This document shows, piece after piece, positions 22,124 to 32,482 of a DNA stretch of 64,000 nucleotides (positions within the stretch are counted from its first letter, which is position 1; the number at the start of each line of letters is the position of its first letter). The position numbers were made by a program, and so were the translations under genes. This stretch comes from Pyronema omphalodes (lineage: Eukaryota > Ascomycota > Pezizomycetes > Pezizales > Pyronemataceae), in assembly GCA_024516155.1 (NCBI GenBank), contig JAJJXM010000006.1, forward strand, positions 1,054,001 through 1,118,000, in the 5' to 3' direction. Below the pieces are notes generated by a model. The model was not told the origin of the DNA and ran no database searches. It saw only the letters and a program-made list of their open reading frames with translations.

Positions 22124-23052
22124 TCGCGTGCCCGCTAGCGTAACCCTAAGCGTAGTCACGCGCGCGCTTTTGTAACCCTAATCGTGCGCGTGCGTCCGTA
22201 ACCCTAACCCTAGCTGTGCGCGCACGGTCACAAACCTAACCCTAGTTTGTGTGCGTGCCATGCCAAGCCACTATTTGCAGATTTTTCCCCGAAAAATAAC
22301 TAAGTAAACAACGTGGTCGCGGTTGCGCGTTCCAGACGCGCTAACGCGTTCGTACCAAATTAGCGTGTTTGCGTGAACAGCCTCATCACGCGCTCGTTAG
22401 CATATCTCGCGTACGCGATAGCGTAACTCGCGTGCGCGATAGCGTACTTCGCAGCGCGCTAGCGTAACCCTGAGCGAAGTCACGCGCGCGCTTCCGTAAC
22501 CCTAATGCTGCGCGTGCGTCCGTAACCCTAACCCTAGCTGTGCGCGTACGGTCACAAACCTAACCCTAGTTTGTTTGCGTGTGGGTGCAACCCTAACCCT
22601 AGTCACGTGAAACCAGATCAGCTGCGATTGGAACAATGGTGCAATACTGATAAGGTCACATGACTAGATCTTATCTTATGGATAAGTTGATCGTGCCCTA
22701 GCCCTAGTCACGTGTGAGCACATTAGTAGACCAGTGCGCGTGCATACTGATCTACTACTGATAAGAGACACTTGACCGATCTTATCTTATCGGATAAGAT
22801 GATGGGTAGACCGTCGGTATGGAATTTCCGAAAAGGGATCCGAGCAGACCCCTAACCCTGGGGATAGGTCACGTGACCTTTTTGACAATTTGGGAATTGA
22901 GCGTAACCCTAACCCAGGCGAGTGACGAGTGATGATCGAAGGCCGAAGGATAATAGAAATAAATAAACAAACGAGTGCTGATCAATGAAGCAAATGATAA
23001 TAGGTGAATGAATGACGAGGAGGGGGAAGGTAATAATTCTCGAGCCGTGACA
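22124..23052 (-). repeat. B1 3' LTR, proximal part with internal duplication
   Basis: Bases 22129-22258 continue the LTR seen at 15461-16000. At ~22260 the sequence jumps back to an earlier LTR position (CCACTATTTGCAG) and then runs 791 bp to the LTR end at 23052, matching 37486-38276. About 324 bp (one segment with TATA-distal CG-rich and CCCTAA units) is thus duplicated in tandem compared with the 5' LTR. Confidence 0.85.
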
Positions 23053-23520
23053 GGATCCCCCTTCTTGGACTGAGCTCCGGCGAAGTAACTTCTAAGATAA
23101 GTTGGGGAGGGGTTCGGTTTATCGGGGTACTTTTTATGAAAGTCGTCAACGGCTTTACTGTCGGAATGGAGTTCGGCGGGTTCCCAATCGGGCATATCGT
23201 ATCCAACCCATTTAACCATATACTGGAGTTTCTTCCGGTGAATTCGGGAGTCGAGGATGGCTTCGATGAAGTATCCGTCTTCACCGTCGATTTCCACCGG
23301 GGGTGGTGGGTCTGATTGTTGACCGGGGTAGGGGTCATTCGCAGCGGGTTCCAATAGGGAGACATGTCGTACGTTATGGCATTTCATCGTCGGGGGTAGT
23401 TCTAATCGGTAGGCATAGGGGGATACTTTGGCGATAATCTTGAGGGGTCCGTAACGTTTGTTGTCTAATTTCCGGGAGGGTCGACGGGTTTTCCAATTGC
23501 GGGCATTCATCCATACCAGA
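22869..23520 (-). pseudogene. pol: pol C-terminus of B1 (GPY/F and chromodomain)
   Basis: Continues the integrase frame from the other side of D1 (CCAGA duplicated at 23516-23520 / 32483-32487). It has the GPY-like segment (KRYGPL near 23455), a chromodomain-type module (near 23265-23110, with QYMVKWVGY) and then reading on into the LTR (boundary 23052) for about 60 codons before its stop at 22869. A GAAGGGGGATCC polypurine tract immediately precedes the LTR. This half is open, but upstream pol is broken. Confidence 0.85.
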
Positions 23521-24929
23521 TGTCACACCCTAAAATGTGTGAGGATAGAATTGGTATCATATATAACGCAATGGAGAATATGGCAAACTCGACAGAGAAT
23601 GAATAGTCAGATTAGTATCCCGGGCCGGAACCCCCAGAGGAGCTCCGACAAGCCACGTCACGTGATTCGTGACTTTCCGATAGGACCTCACGAGGATCCC
23701 GGCCCGAGGCGTCACAACTATTATTCAATGTCAGTTTGGGAGGATTCAGAAGAGAAGAGATTGGGGAACACTTACCTCATGGGTGTCGACTTACCCTTGA
23801 GCAACTACGAACGACGCTGATGGAGAACGAAGACGAAGACGAAAGGACACCTCCTTATACTTGAGGAGTGTTCGGAAGTTCACGGCTACAAAGGGGTCTG
23901 CATCGGAAGAGAGTTCCAAGGATGTGCAGAGCGGTGCGACGAAATCATCCGGTGTTACTTAGTTGGGTGAATGGTCAGCCAGGAAGACAAGGCAGAGTCT
24001 AGTCGGCAAACAGGAGTGGGGCTATGGACAAGGGTCAAGATTGCTAAGGCATGAGACGACGTCCATAAGCATGCATCCCTCTCAAGGAAACTGTTTGGTG
24101 GAACCGATATGACGCGCCCTTAGGCTATTGACTACCAACCAAGGAACAGCTCGGCGTTTGCATCCACACCAGGGTGTGGCTGCGCGCAAGTGCGCGCAGG
24201 TGGAGCCATAATGACATCACACAGGAATGTGTCGGAGTGATCCACTCCGGTAGGGCATGGATGCCTTATGATGTCAGATTCCTCCATTCGCAATCGAGAT
24301 TCTCTAGGGAGATCTATGATAGCACGACTCACAAGATAAATGACTCACATGTTATTTGTCAGAGGAGTTCATGCATTATGCAGTCAAGCGGAGTTGCCCT
24401 CACATATGACTCATAACCCTGACACCTGATTGGAAGGTGTGGTAGTACAGAGAGGAATGTCAAGGATTAGTCTGACGATAGCAAGCATCATGCAAGCAAG
24501 TAATCAATATGATTACGCACTTCGTATGATGCAATCTATCAGCAGATGCGTCTCAGAAATGACTCTTGTCTTATCTCCTAGGCTCAGTTTGGAAATTGGT
24601 TCCCTAGGAAGTCTGGGCGAACTTGTAGACGAAAGTCTATAAAAGAGCCTTTGTCTTCCCTCTCTCTCCTCCATCATCAACCATTTGATCCTCTACGCGT
24701 CGATACCTATTATCACCAACGAATACCTCCGAAGACAACCCTTAAGTTTATTCCGCCTGTGATCGATTAATTCTCTTCCTAGCTTTATCTTTGGATAAGC
24801 TCTATTAGTTCTTGGGAACGAAGTGTCTGCCTGTTCTTGGGAACGAAGTGTCTGTCTTCACTGAGAACGAAGCACTTGAGAAACAATCGGATAAGCCTCT
24901 GCATAGTCGAAGCTGTGCCCAGGTTCACA
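23521..24929 (+). repeat. 5' LTR of D1
   Basis: TGTCACACCC...GGTTCACA. Contains a repeated TTCTTGGGAACGAAGTGTCTG unit (24811-24850, two copies), a CT-rich stretch after the TATA box, and the CCTTAAGTTTAT segment (24740-24751) complementary to the primer-binding region. Short ORFs in it have no gene support. Confidence 0.97.
24638..24645 (+). promoter_or_regulatory. TATA box of D1 LTR
   Basis: TATAAAAG followed by a pyrimidine-rich tract (TCTTCCCTCTCTCTCC), typical of fungal promoters. The same box occurs in the 3' LTR at 32191-32198. Confidence 0.65.
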
Positions 24930-24931
24930 CT

Positions 24932-24943
24932 ATAAACTTAAGG
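24932..24943 (+). promoter_or_regulatory. Primer-binding region of D1 (self-priming candidate)
   Basis: ATAAACTTAAGG, two bases after the LTR, is the perfect 12-base complement of CCTTAAGTTTAT at 24740-24751. Unlike A and C, that LTR segment lies ~100 nt after the TATA box, so the transcript start may be further downstream than the box suggests. Confidence 0.6.
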
Positions 24944-25038
24944 CTACAAGCTACCAAGTTTATTAATCGATACGATAACGAAAAGACCCTCTTCTAGGGC
25001 AAGCAAGATCAATTTCACAAAGCACCTACTACTCAGCA

Positions 25039-27210
25039 ATGTCCTCCTACCGCAGAATCACTGCATCCCCGGCAGCCCGTCACGATGACGATGTTTCCAT
25101 GGGAGATATGGTGGAAGTCCATCGCCCTCAATCATGGGACCAACTCTCTGCAGCTGGTAAAGCTGTAGTTCGCCAGGGAACCACTGTCAGCAGGGACCAG
25201 CTTCCAGAATGGTTCGTCAAGATGGTGGACAGGATGGAGACAACTGAACAAGATGTGCAGGCATTGATTGAAGCCCTGAAGAAAGAAGGAGTTTCTGTAC
25301 AGACCGATATGCAAAACGTCAAGAATCTGTACCAAGAAATGTCAGGCATTATGCAAAATGCCTACGATGTTGTTATTCGACAAGGCGACATCGACAGAGA
25401 ACTCAACCAAACAGCCATTGTTAGACTCATCCAGTCAAGCAATGAATTCAGTTCTCAGGTTTGGAACGCCCTTGGTGAACTAGCCACGGACGCTCAAGAA
25501 AAGCAAACAGCCAACCATCAGGCTGTTCAACAACTCAACATTGGTGTACAAATCATCAATGATTACCTCCAAGGATTCTCCAACCATCAACAAGGATGGA
25601 ACTTCGGTGTTGAAGGCTGGGCAGCCACAAAGAACCAGGCTGACCAACAAAGGGACGAGCAAATCCGTCTTTTAGCCCACAATGAGCAAGAACAGCAACG
25701 AAGGCTTTTGGAGTACGAGACAGAGAGGGAAAATGAGAAGAAGGAGATTATCGATAAGGTCATTCAAAGGGTCATGGACATGACAGCCAATAATCAACCT
25801 ATCGATGCACAGTCACTTGCGGATGCGGTACAGGACGAACCCCAACGCAGAACTCTCTCCCCAAGCATTTTTCAGGTGGCAGTAGACACAAATCTACCAC
25901 CCTCTAGAAACGACACACCCCCTCCAGCAGCAGGAGGAAATGGAGGACGAGGCAATGGCCCTCCAAGAAGAAGGGTTACCATTCCCCCTCCTGAGCCCTC
26001 CGATGATGGTCAAGGAAGACCCGGACAGCCAGAAAGGCCCCCTCGCCAAAAGACTAGAGAAGAAAGAGAAGCTGAGGAGGATGCAACAAGATTCCTCACT
26101 TCAATTATCGACAAAATCCAAGGACCCAGAGATGCACCAAAGAGACCCAAGATGCCAGAACTCAAGGCACCTCAATTTTTCTCAGGAAAAGACAAGACTC
26201 TGCTTAGGGCCTGGTGGATGTCAGTACAGGATTACGTGGAAACATATGCCACATCCTGGCCTGATGAAGATGCGCAGGTTAAGTGGGTTGGTAGTCTATT
26301 CACCCACAAGGCTTTAGCATGGCACCAGGAGCGCAGGAAGTCTATTCAGAAACAAAAATTGAAGGATACTTGGGCTGCATTTTCCAGTGCATTTGAGACA
26401 AGGTTCGAGGATAAGAGGGAGGCTCAGAAGGACGTCAAACGCATTACAGAACTACAGTACGATGGTGATATCGATGATTATATCACTAAGTTGGAGGATC
26501 TGAATATGCGTGTTGGAGCACTGGGCCCTATGTTTAGGAATGTGATATGGGAGGCTATGACACCAGCTATCAAGAAGATGGTTTACCAACGGTGTGGAGA
26601 GGTTCCCAATGATGATGTTGCCCTGATTCATGCAGTCAAAGAAGCTGCACATGTTGTGGAAGGCTTGAATGAAGAATTGGGGTATACGAAGAAAAAGACC
26701 TTAGAAGTGCGTGGGGAACGCAAGGATAAAGGGAAAGAAAGGGAAGCTGCTCGCCCACGTGAGGTGCAGCAGAAGGACCGAAAGGTTAAGGATAAGGGAT
26801 CAAAGAAGGAATTTGCTGGGAAAAAGGACAGGAAGTCAGATAAACCGGCGGTTTATGCCTCAGGAAGGGAGGCTTTGCAAGGAGTACCCCAAGCCGAAAT
26901 CGACAAACACAAGAAAGATAAGGCTGAATGTTGGCGATGTGGTCGTGCTGGTCATAGAATGTACGACTGCTATGCAAAGAAGACAGTTGGGGGAACTGAC
27001 CTGGCAAAGGATGGAAAGGTAGCTTCTTCAGGAAAGAGGAAGCGGGATGATGAAGATCATGAAGAAGGGCATGAACAGGAAAAGCCCAAGGAAGCCAAGA
27101 AGGCGAAGACTGCTGCAGTAAGGCAAGATGAGGAAGACACTCACATGTCTGATGCGCAACCAAGGATCTGGGAAATGGAGGATGAGGAAGTCATTGATTC
27201 GGATTTTTAG
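25039..27210 (+). CDS. gag: gag of D1
   Basis: 723 codons, intact. A long Gln/Glu-rich, probably coiled-coil N-terminal half (residues ~60-260) is followed by a Pro-rich linker with basic and acidic stretches (~280-350), a gag capsid-like domain (~375-540, with AWHQERR and LEDLNMRVGALG), a Lys-rich basic region (~545-625) and one zinc knuckle C631-C634-H639-C644. The acidic tail ends DSDF-stop. It should assemble the particle and package RNA. It ends at TAG 27208-27210; the pol frame overlaps by 13 nt. The E family gag has the same layout. Confidence 0.93.
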   Translation: MSSYRRITASPAARHDDDVSMGDMVEVHRPQSWDQLSAAGKAVVRQGTTVSRDQLPEWFVKMVDRMETTEQDVQALIEALKKEGVSVQTDMQNVKNLYQEMSGIMQNAYDVVIRQGDIDRELNQTAIVRLIQSSNEFSSQVWNALGELATDAQEKQTANHQAVQQLNIGVQIINDYLQGFSNHQQGWNFGVEGWAATKNQADQQRDEQIRLLAHNEQEQQRRLLEYETERENEKKEIIDKVIQRVMDMTANNQPIDAQSLADAVQDEPQRRTLSPSIFQVAVDTNLPPSRNDTPPPAAGGNGGRGNGPPRRRVTIPPPEPSDDGQGRPGQPERPPRQKTREEREAEEDATRFLTSIIDKIQGPRDAPKRPKMPELKAPQFFSGKDKTLLRAWWMSVQDYVETYATSWPDEDAQVKWVGSLFTHKALAWHQERRKSIQKQKLKDTWAAFSSAFETRFEDKREAQKDVKRITELQYDGDIDDYITKLEDLNMRVGALGPMFRNVIWEAMTPAIKKMVYQRCGEVPNDDVALIHAVKEAAHVVEGLNEELGYTKKKTLEVRGERKDKGKEREAARPREVQQKDRKVKDKGSKKEFAGKKDRKSDKPAVYASGREALQGVPQAEIDKHKKDKAECWRCGRAGHRMYDCYAKKTVGGTDLAKDGKVASSGKRKRDDEDHEEGHEQEKPKEAKKAKTAAVRQDEEDTHMSDAQPRIWEMEDEEVIDSDF
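27198..27210 (+). other. Gag-pol overlap and candidate -1 frameshift site of D1
   Basis: The pol frame opens at 27198 and is -1 relative to gag. Gag ends GAT TTT TAG. Slipping back one base on the T run reads TTT TTA GAG into pol. This is not a textbook X XXY YYZ heptamer, but the equivalent place in element E is (T TTA AAC at 57914-57908). Confidence 0.55.
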
Positions 27211-27293
27211 AGTCCTCTAGGGAAGCGTCACCCGAGGAGGATGGATATGAAGACGCAGTAATAGGGAAATGCGCAGGAATAAAAAGGAAATCA

Positions 27294-30200
27294 ATGGACA
27301 GCCTTCTGTCGACCAGGACTAAGAGTCGACGAAAAGACAATGGAGCAGCTATTCCAGTTACCCAGGAATCAGCTCCCACTCCTCCTCACCATGGACCGAG
27401 ACCAATTATCAACATGGTTCTCAACTGGTCCAAGAATCAACAACGCACAGTTAGAGTCCTTCTTGATACAGGATCTACTGCTGCCCTCCTGGACAAAGCC
27501 TTTGTCCACAAATACAAAATCCCAACCGTTAAGAGAGACACCCCTTTACAAATCCGCAACTTTAACAATGAAATAGTTGCTGGAGCAGGTGAAGTCTTCA
27601 CGGTTCCCTTCATATTGCAGCATAAGAAACATTTTGCTGCAGAATCTTTTGAAGTCGCTCCACTCGATAGTGACTGCGATGCTATCCTGCCTTATTGGTG
27701 GATGGCACTACATCAGCCCTGCAACCTCTGGGGAGATCAAGACAAAATCTCCTTTACATCCTCACGTTGCAAAGAAAAATGTACAAAGGCACAAGCCAGT
27801 GCCTTCTCACTCAAGGTCGATAAACATGTCCTTGACCATCCAGAAGCCTTAGTCTTAGGCCACATCTCATCTGTATCCACCAAGGAGGAATTATCTGAGG
27901 CCCTTCAGCAAGTCCCAGAGAAATTCCGCGGCTGGATCAACATTATGACAAAGGAAGCTGCAGATAGGCTTCCTGATCACAAACCCTACGACCATGCGAT
28001 TGACCTAGTTGAAGGCGAAAAGCCTCCTTGGGGACCTGTCTATGCTCTCAACGAAGTTGAGCTAGAGACACTAAGAGAATGGTTGAAGGATATGCTGCGC
28101 ACTGGTAAAATCAGACCTTCCAAGTCACCAGCAGCAGCTCCTATTCTCTTTGTCCCAAAGCCTCATGGCAGAGGTCTACGGTTATGTGTTGATTACCGGG
28201 GCATCAACAAAATTACAATTGCCAACCGGTACCCACTCCCACTCATGTCAGAATTACAAGACAGAGTTAGAGGAGCAAAAATATTTACGAAAATGGACCT
28301 CAAGAATGGATATCATCTCATCAGAATAAAAGAAGGAGATGAATGGAAAACGGCCTTTCGATGCCGATATGGATTATATGAATTTTCGGTTATGCCTTTT
28401 GGCTTGAGCAATGCCCCAGCCACATTCCAAGATATGATGAATCATATCTTTAGAGACATGTTGGATCAGGGAGTAATTGCGTATATTGATGATGTTCTCA
28501 TATATGCTGAGACAGAGGAAGAACACGACAAATTGGTTAAGGAAGTGTTAAAAAGATTGGAAGAAAATGGGCTGGTTATCTCTCCGGAAAAATGTGTTTG
28601 GGGACAAAACAGAGTGGAATTTCTGGGTTATATTATCAGCGAAAATGGCATTGAAATGGCAAAGGACAAGGTACAAACAGTCCTGGTATGGGAACCCCCA
28701 AAATCCTTGAAAGAAACACAGGGCTTTCTTGGATTCGCAAACTTCTATCGCAGATTCATCAAGGACTTCTCCAAAATATGTCGACCTCTCACAGAATCAA
28801 CAAAGGGCGATGCGAAGAAATGGGAATGGACTGTTGCTATGGAACTAGCATTTGATGAGCTCAAAAGTCGTTTCACTACTGCACCAATCTTAAGTCATTT
28901 TGACCCAAGACAGGTTTGCATTGTTGAAACAGATGCTTCAGATTTTGCTTTAGGCGCAGTTCTATCCCAGAAGGGGGAAGATGGAAAGTTGCACCCCATT
29001 GCTTTCCACTCAAGAAAATTCACTCCTGCTGAGATTAACTATGAGATCCATGACAAAGAGCTGTTGGCTATTGTGGACTCATTTAAAGTATGGAGACGAT
29101 ATCTTGAGGGAGCAATGCACACTGTCCAAGTTTACAGCGACCACCAAAACCTTGAGTACTTTACAACAACAAAAGTACTCAATCGACGTCAAGCTAGATG
29201 GGCTCAAGAGCTTGCTGGCGTTGACTTTAAGATTTTTTATAGACCTGGGGTTAAAAATGGGAAACCTGATGCTCTATCTAGGCGTCCGGAGTTCCGACCT
29301 GAAAAGGGGGGAGGTGAAGATCAGCCGATTACGACGATCCTGCATAAGAGTCATTTTGCATCCATCTCGTCAATCAGCAGTGCTGGAGAAGGAACATCAT
29401 TTATTATTTCTTCAGCACGTCTTTCCTCTATTCCTTTTATTAAATGGTCAGAAGAATTCTTAAAGATGGTAAAGGAAGCTGGTAAGCTGGATGAGATTTA
29501 CGTGGAGGCAACAAAGAAAATTAAGGAACCATTGACGATAGATAATGGCATAGTCTATCGAAAGGAAAAACTATGGGTACCAAAGGATTTGGTAAAGACA
29601 GTTCTGGAATCTGAACATGACTCGAAAATTGCAGGTCACTTCGGACAGGACAAAACAATTGAATTAATACGAAGGAACTTCTGGTGGCCAAGAATGGAAG
29701 AACAAATAATAACTTATGTAAAGAGTTGTATGGAATGTCAAAAAGACAAAAAAGCACGGCACCTCAAGTACGGATTACTTCAACCTTTGGAACTACCCTA
29801 TGCCCCATGGCAATCAATCGCCATGGACTTTATCACCGACCTACCAGAATCCAATGGATGCGATCAACTATGGGTAATAGTTGACAGATTCTCTAAGATG
29901 GCCCACTTCATACCACTGCAAAAAGACGGCAAGACAACTACAGACCTTGTTAGAATCTTTGCGAAGGAAATTTGGAAGTTACATGGGCTACCTACGGATA
30001 TTGTGTCGGACAGGGACTCCAGGTTTACAAGCACAACCTGGAAAGCATTTCTTGGGACACTAGCAATCAAACCTAGAATGTCCACAGCGTTCCACCCTCA
30101 AACAGATGGACAGACGGAACGACTTAACCAGACAATTGAAGCATACCTCCGCTCCTTTGTCAATCATGAGATGAATGATTGGGTTGATCTATTGCCAATG

Positions 30201-30902
30201 GCTGAGTTCGCTTACAACAACTCAGTAACCAGCGCTACAGGACTATCACCTTTTTATGCGAATTACGGTTACAACCCCATTGCCAGCAATCCCATTCCAA
30301 CAGCTGTGCAAAACCCTGCCAGCAAAGCATACGCTCATTGGATGCATACAGTGCATGAAGGTGCTAGGTCAGCATTACAGAAGGCACAAGAAAGAATGAA
30401 GAAGTATGCAGACCTTCAGCGAAAGGAGGCCCCTACTTACCAAGTTGGAGACTTGGTTATGCTCGATGGACGACACATAAAAACAAGACGCCCATCACAC
30501 AAATTGGATCACAAATTACATGGTCCATTCCAAATCGAAAAGGTCATATCCCCAACAGCAATACGTCTCACACTACCAAGAAGATGGAAGATTCACAATG
30601 TCTTCCACACTTCCCTACTGGAGCCCTTCCACACTGGAACCAGAGCTCCACCAGACCCAAACAAAATTCTTCGGGAAGCAGACGATGTTGAGGGAAGCGA
30701 GGAGTACGACATAGACGAAATTATGAGCAGCTACAAATCAGGCAGCAGAGTACTTTACCTCGTCAAATGGCTAGGGTGGCCCAACAAGAAAGACTGGACG
30801 GCAGAACCCTTCGACAACTTTTCAGTAGGAGGTCAGGAGAAGCTAAGAGATTTCCATCTCAAGTATCCTGATTCTCCGAGGGACTACCGACTCAAAGACT
30901 AA
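27294..30902 (+). CDS. pol: pol of D1 (protease-RT-RNase H-integrase-chromodomain)
   Basis: 1,202 codons from the first ATG; the frame is open from 27198, so translation probably continues from gag. Aspartic protease D58-T-G60. RT with YIDD at 397-400. RNase H beginning ETDASD (near 544). Integrase zinc finger H775/H782-C812-C815 and catalytic D845, D906, E942 (D-35-E spacing). GPF motif near 1080. Chromodomain about 1136-1193, which would direct integration to marked chromatin. All catalytic residues I can check are present, so the enzyme set looks functional. The stop is followed by 171 bp including the polypurine tract. Confidence 0.95.
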   Translation: MDSLLSTRTKSRRKDNGAAIPVTQESAPTPPHHGPRPIINMVLNWSKNQQRTVRVLLDTGSTAALLDKAFVHKYKIPTVKRDTPLQIRNFNNEIVAGAGEVFTVPFILQHKKHFAAESFEVAPLDSDCDAILPYWWMALHQPCNLWGDQDKISFTSSRCKEKCTKAQASAFSLKVDKHVLDHPEALVLGHISSVSTKEELSEALQQVPEKFRGWINIMTKEAADRLPDHKPYDHAIDLVEGEKPPWGPVYALNEVELETLREWLKDMLRTGKIRPSKSPAAAPILFVPKPHGRGLRLCVDYRGINKITIANRYPLPLMSELQDRVRGAKIFTKMDLKNGYHLIRIKEGDEWKTAFRCRYGLYEFSVMPFGLSNAPATFQDMMNHIFRDMLDQGVIAYIDDVLIYAETEEEHDKLVKEVLKRLEENGLVISPEKCVWGQNRVEFLGYIISENGIEMAKDKVQTVLVWEPPKSLKETQGFLGFANFYRRFIKDFSKICRPLTESTKGDAKKWEWTVAMELAFDELKSRFTTAPILSHFDPRQVCIVETDASDFALGAVLSQKGEDGKLHPIAFHSRKFTPAEINYEIHDKELLAIVDSFKVWRRYLEGAMHTVQVYSDHQNLEYFTTTKVLNRRQARWAQELAGVDFKIFYRPGVKNGKPDALSRRPEFRPEKGGGEDQPITTILHKSHFASISSISSAGEGTSFIISSARLSSIPFIKWSEEFLKMVKEAGKLDEIYVEATKKIKEPLTIDNGIVYRKEKLWVPKDLVKTVLESEHDSKIAGHFGQDKTIELIRRNFWWPRMEEQIITYVKSCMECQKDKKARHLKYGLLQPLELPYAPWQSIAMDFITDLPESNGCDQLWVIVDRFSKMAHFIPLQKDGKTTTDLVRIFAKEIWKLHGLPTDIVSDRDSRFTSTTWKAFLGTLAIKPRMSTAFHPQTDGQTERLNQTIEAYLRSFVNHEMNDWVDLLPMAEFAYNNSVTSATGLSPFYANYGYNPIASNPIPTAVQNPASKAYAHWMHTVHEGARSALQKAQERMKKYADLQRKEAPTYQVGDLVMLDGRHIKTRRPSHKLDHKLHGPFQIEKVISPTAIRLTLPRRWKIHNVFHTSLLEPFHTGTRAPPDPNKILREADDVEGSEEYDIDEIMSSYKSGSRVLYLVKWLGWPNKKDWTAEPFDNFSVGGQEKLRDFHLKYPDSPRDYRLKD

Positions 30903-31060
30903 TGCTTGATGTTTTTCCCATGTGGTTTTCATCAGGTAGAGTTGGTAGTAGGATGTAGGGGCTGGAGGACTACATCCAAAATTGATCACTTAAGTCACTG
31001 GGCTACGGCGTGGTGCGATCACAGAAAGATGAACTACGAGCTTCGGGACGAAGCTTGAAC

Positions 31061-31073
31061 AGGGGAGAGGTGG
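31061..31073 (+). promoter_or_regulatory. Polypurine tract of D1
   Basis: AGGGGAGAGGTGG directly before the 3' LTR (31074), the expected plus-strand primer. E has a similar GGGGGGAGGTGG. Confidence 0.8.
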
Positions 31074-32482
31074 TGTCACACCCTAAAATGTGTGAGGATA
31101 GAATTGGTATCATATATAACGCAATGGAGAATATGGCAAACTCGACAGAGAATGAATAGTCAGATTAGTATCCCGGGCCGGAACCCCCAGAGGAGCTCCG
31201 ACAAGCCACGTCACGTGATTCGTGACTTTCCGATAGGACCTCACGAGGATCCCGGCCCGAGGCGTCACAACTATTATTCAATGTCAGTTTGGGAGGATTC
31301 AGAAGAGAAGAGATTGGGGAACACTTACCTCATGGGTGTCGACTTACCCTTGAGCAACTACGAACGACGCTGATGGAGAACGAAGACGAAGACGAAAGGA
31401 CACCTCCTTATACTTGAGGAGTGTTCGGAAGTTCACGGCTACAAAGGGGTCTGCATCGGAAGAGAGTTCCAAGGATGTGCAGAGCGGTGCGACGAAATCA
31501 TCCGGTGTTACTTAGTTGGGTGAATGGTCAGCCAGGAAGACAAGGCAGAGTCTAGTCGGCAAACAGGAGTGGGGCTATGGACAAGGGTCAAGATTGCTAA
31601 GGCATGAGACGACGTCCATAAGCATGCATCCCTCTCAAGGAAACTGTTTGGTGGAACCGATATGACGCGCCCTTAGGCTATTGACTACCAACCAAGGAAC
31701 AGCTCGGCGTTTGCATCCACACCAGGGTGTGGCTGCGCGCAAGTGCGCGCAGGTGGAGCCATAATGACATCACACAGGAATGTGTCGGAGTGATCCACTC
31801 CGGTAGGGCATGGATGCCTTATGATGTCAGATTCCTCCATTCGCAATCGAGATTCTCTAGGGAGATCTATGATAGCACGACTCACAAGATAAATGACTCA
31901 CATGTTATTTGTCAGAGGAGTTCATGCATTATGCAGTCAAGCGGAGTTGCCCTCACATATGACTCATAACCCTGACACCTGATTGAAAGGTGTGGTAGTA
32001 CAGAGAGGAATGTCAAGGATTAGTCTGACGATAGCAAGCATCATGCAAGCAAGTAATCAATATGATTACGCACTTCGTATGATGCAATCTATCAGCAGAT
32101 GCGTCTCAGAAATGACTCTTGTCTTATCTCCTAGGCTCAGTTTGGAAATTGGTTCCCTAGGAAGTCTGGGCGAACTTGTAGACGAAAGTCTATAAAAGAG
32201 CCTTTGTCTTCCCTCTCTCTCCTCCATCATCAACCATTTGATCCTCTACGCGTCGATACCTATTATCACCAACGAATACCTCCGAAGACAACCCTTAAGT
32301 TTATTCCGCCTGTGATCGATTAATTCTCTTCCTAGCTTTATCTTTGGATAAGCTCTATTAGTTCTTGGGAACGAAGTGTCTGCCTGTTCTTGGGAACGAA
32401 GTGTCTGTCTTCACTGAGAACGAAGCACTTGAGAAACAATCGGATAAGCCTCTGCATAGTCGAAGCTGTGCCCAGGTTCACA
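31074..32482 (+). repeat. 3' LTR of D1
   Basis: 1,409 bp, same length as the 5' LTR and identical on inspection except G/A at 24433/31986. Ends GGTTCACA before CCAGA. Confidence 0.97.

Larger units (their letters stand above)
23521..32482 (+). mobile_element. Ty3/gypsy chromovirus D1, apparently intact
   Basis: 8,962 bp with two 1,409-bp LTRs, intact gag and pol, a polypurine tract and target duplication CCAGA. The only LTR difference I noticed is G at 24433 versus A at 31986. It is inserted in the integrase gene of B1. By nesting and LTR identity it is the youngest complete element here and a candidate active copy. Confidence 0.97.

Noticed and set aside
23527..24642. Small ORFs in the D1 LTR repeated at 31080-32195
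   Set aside because: Their repetition is due to LTR identity. They show no motif and no conservation in the D3 fragment (7035-7865), where frames differ.
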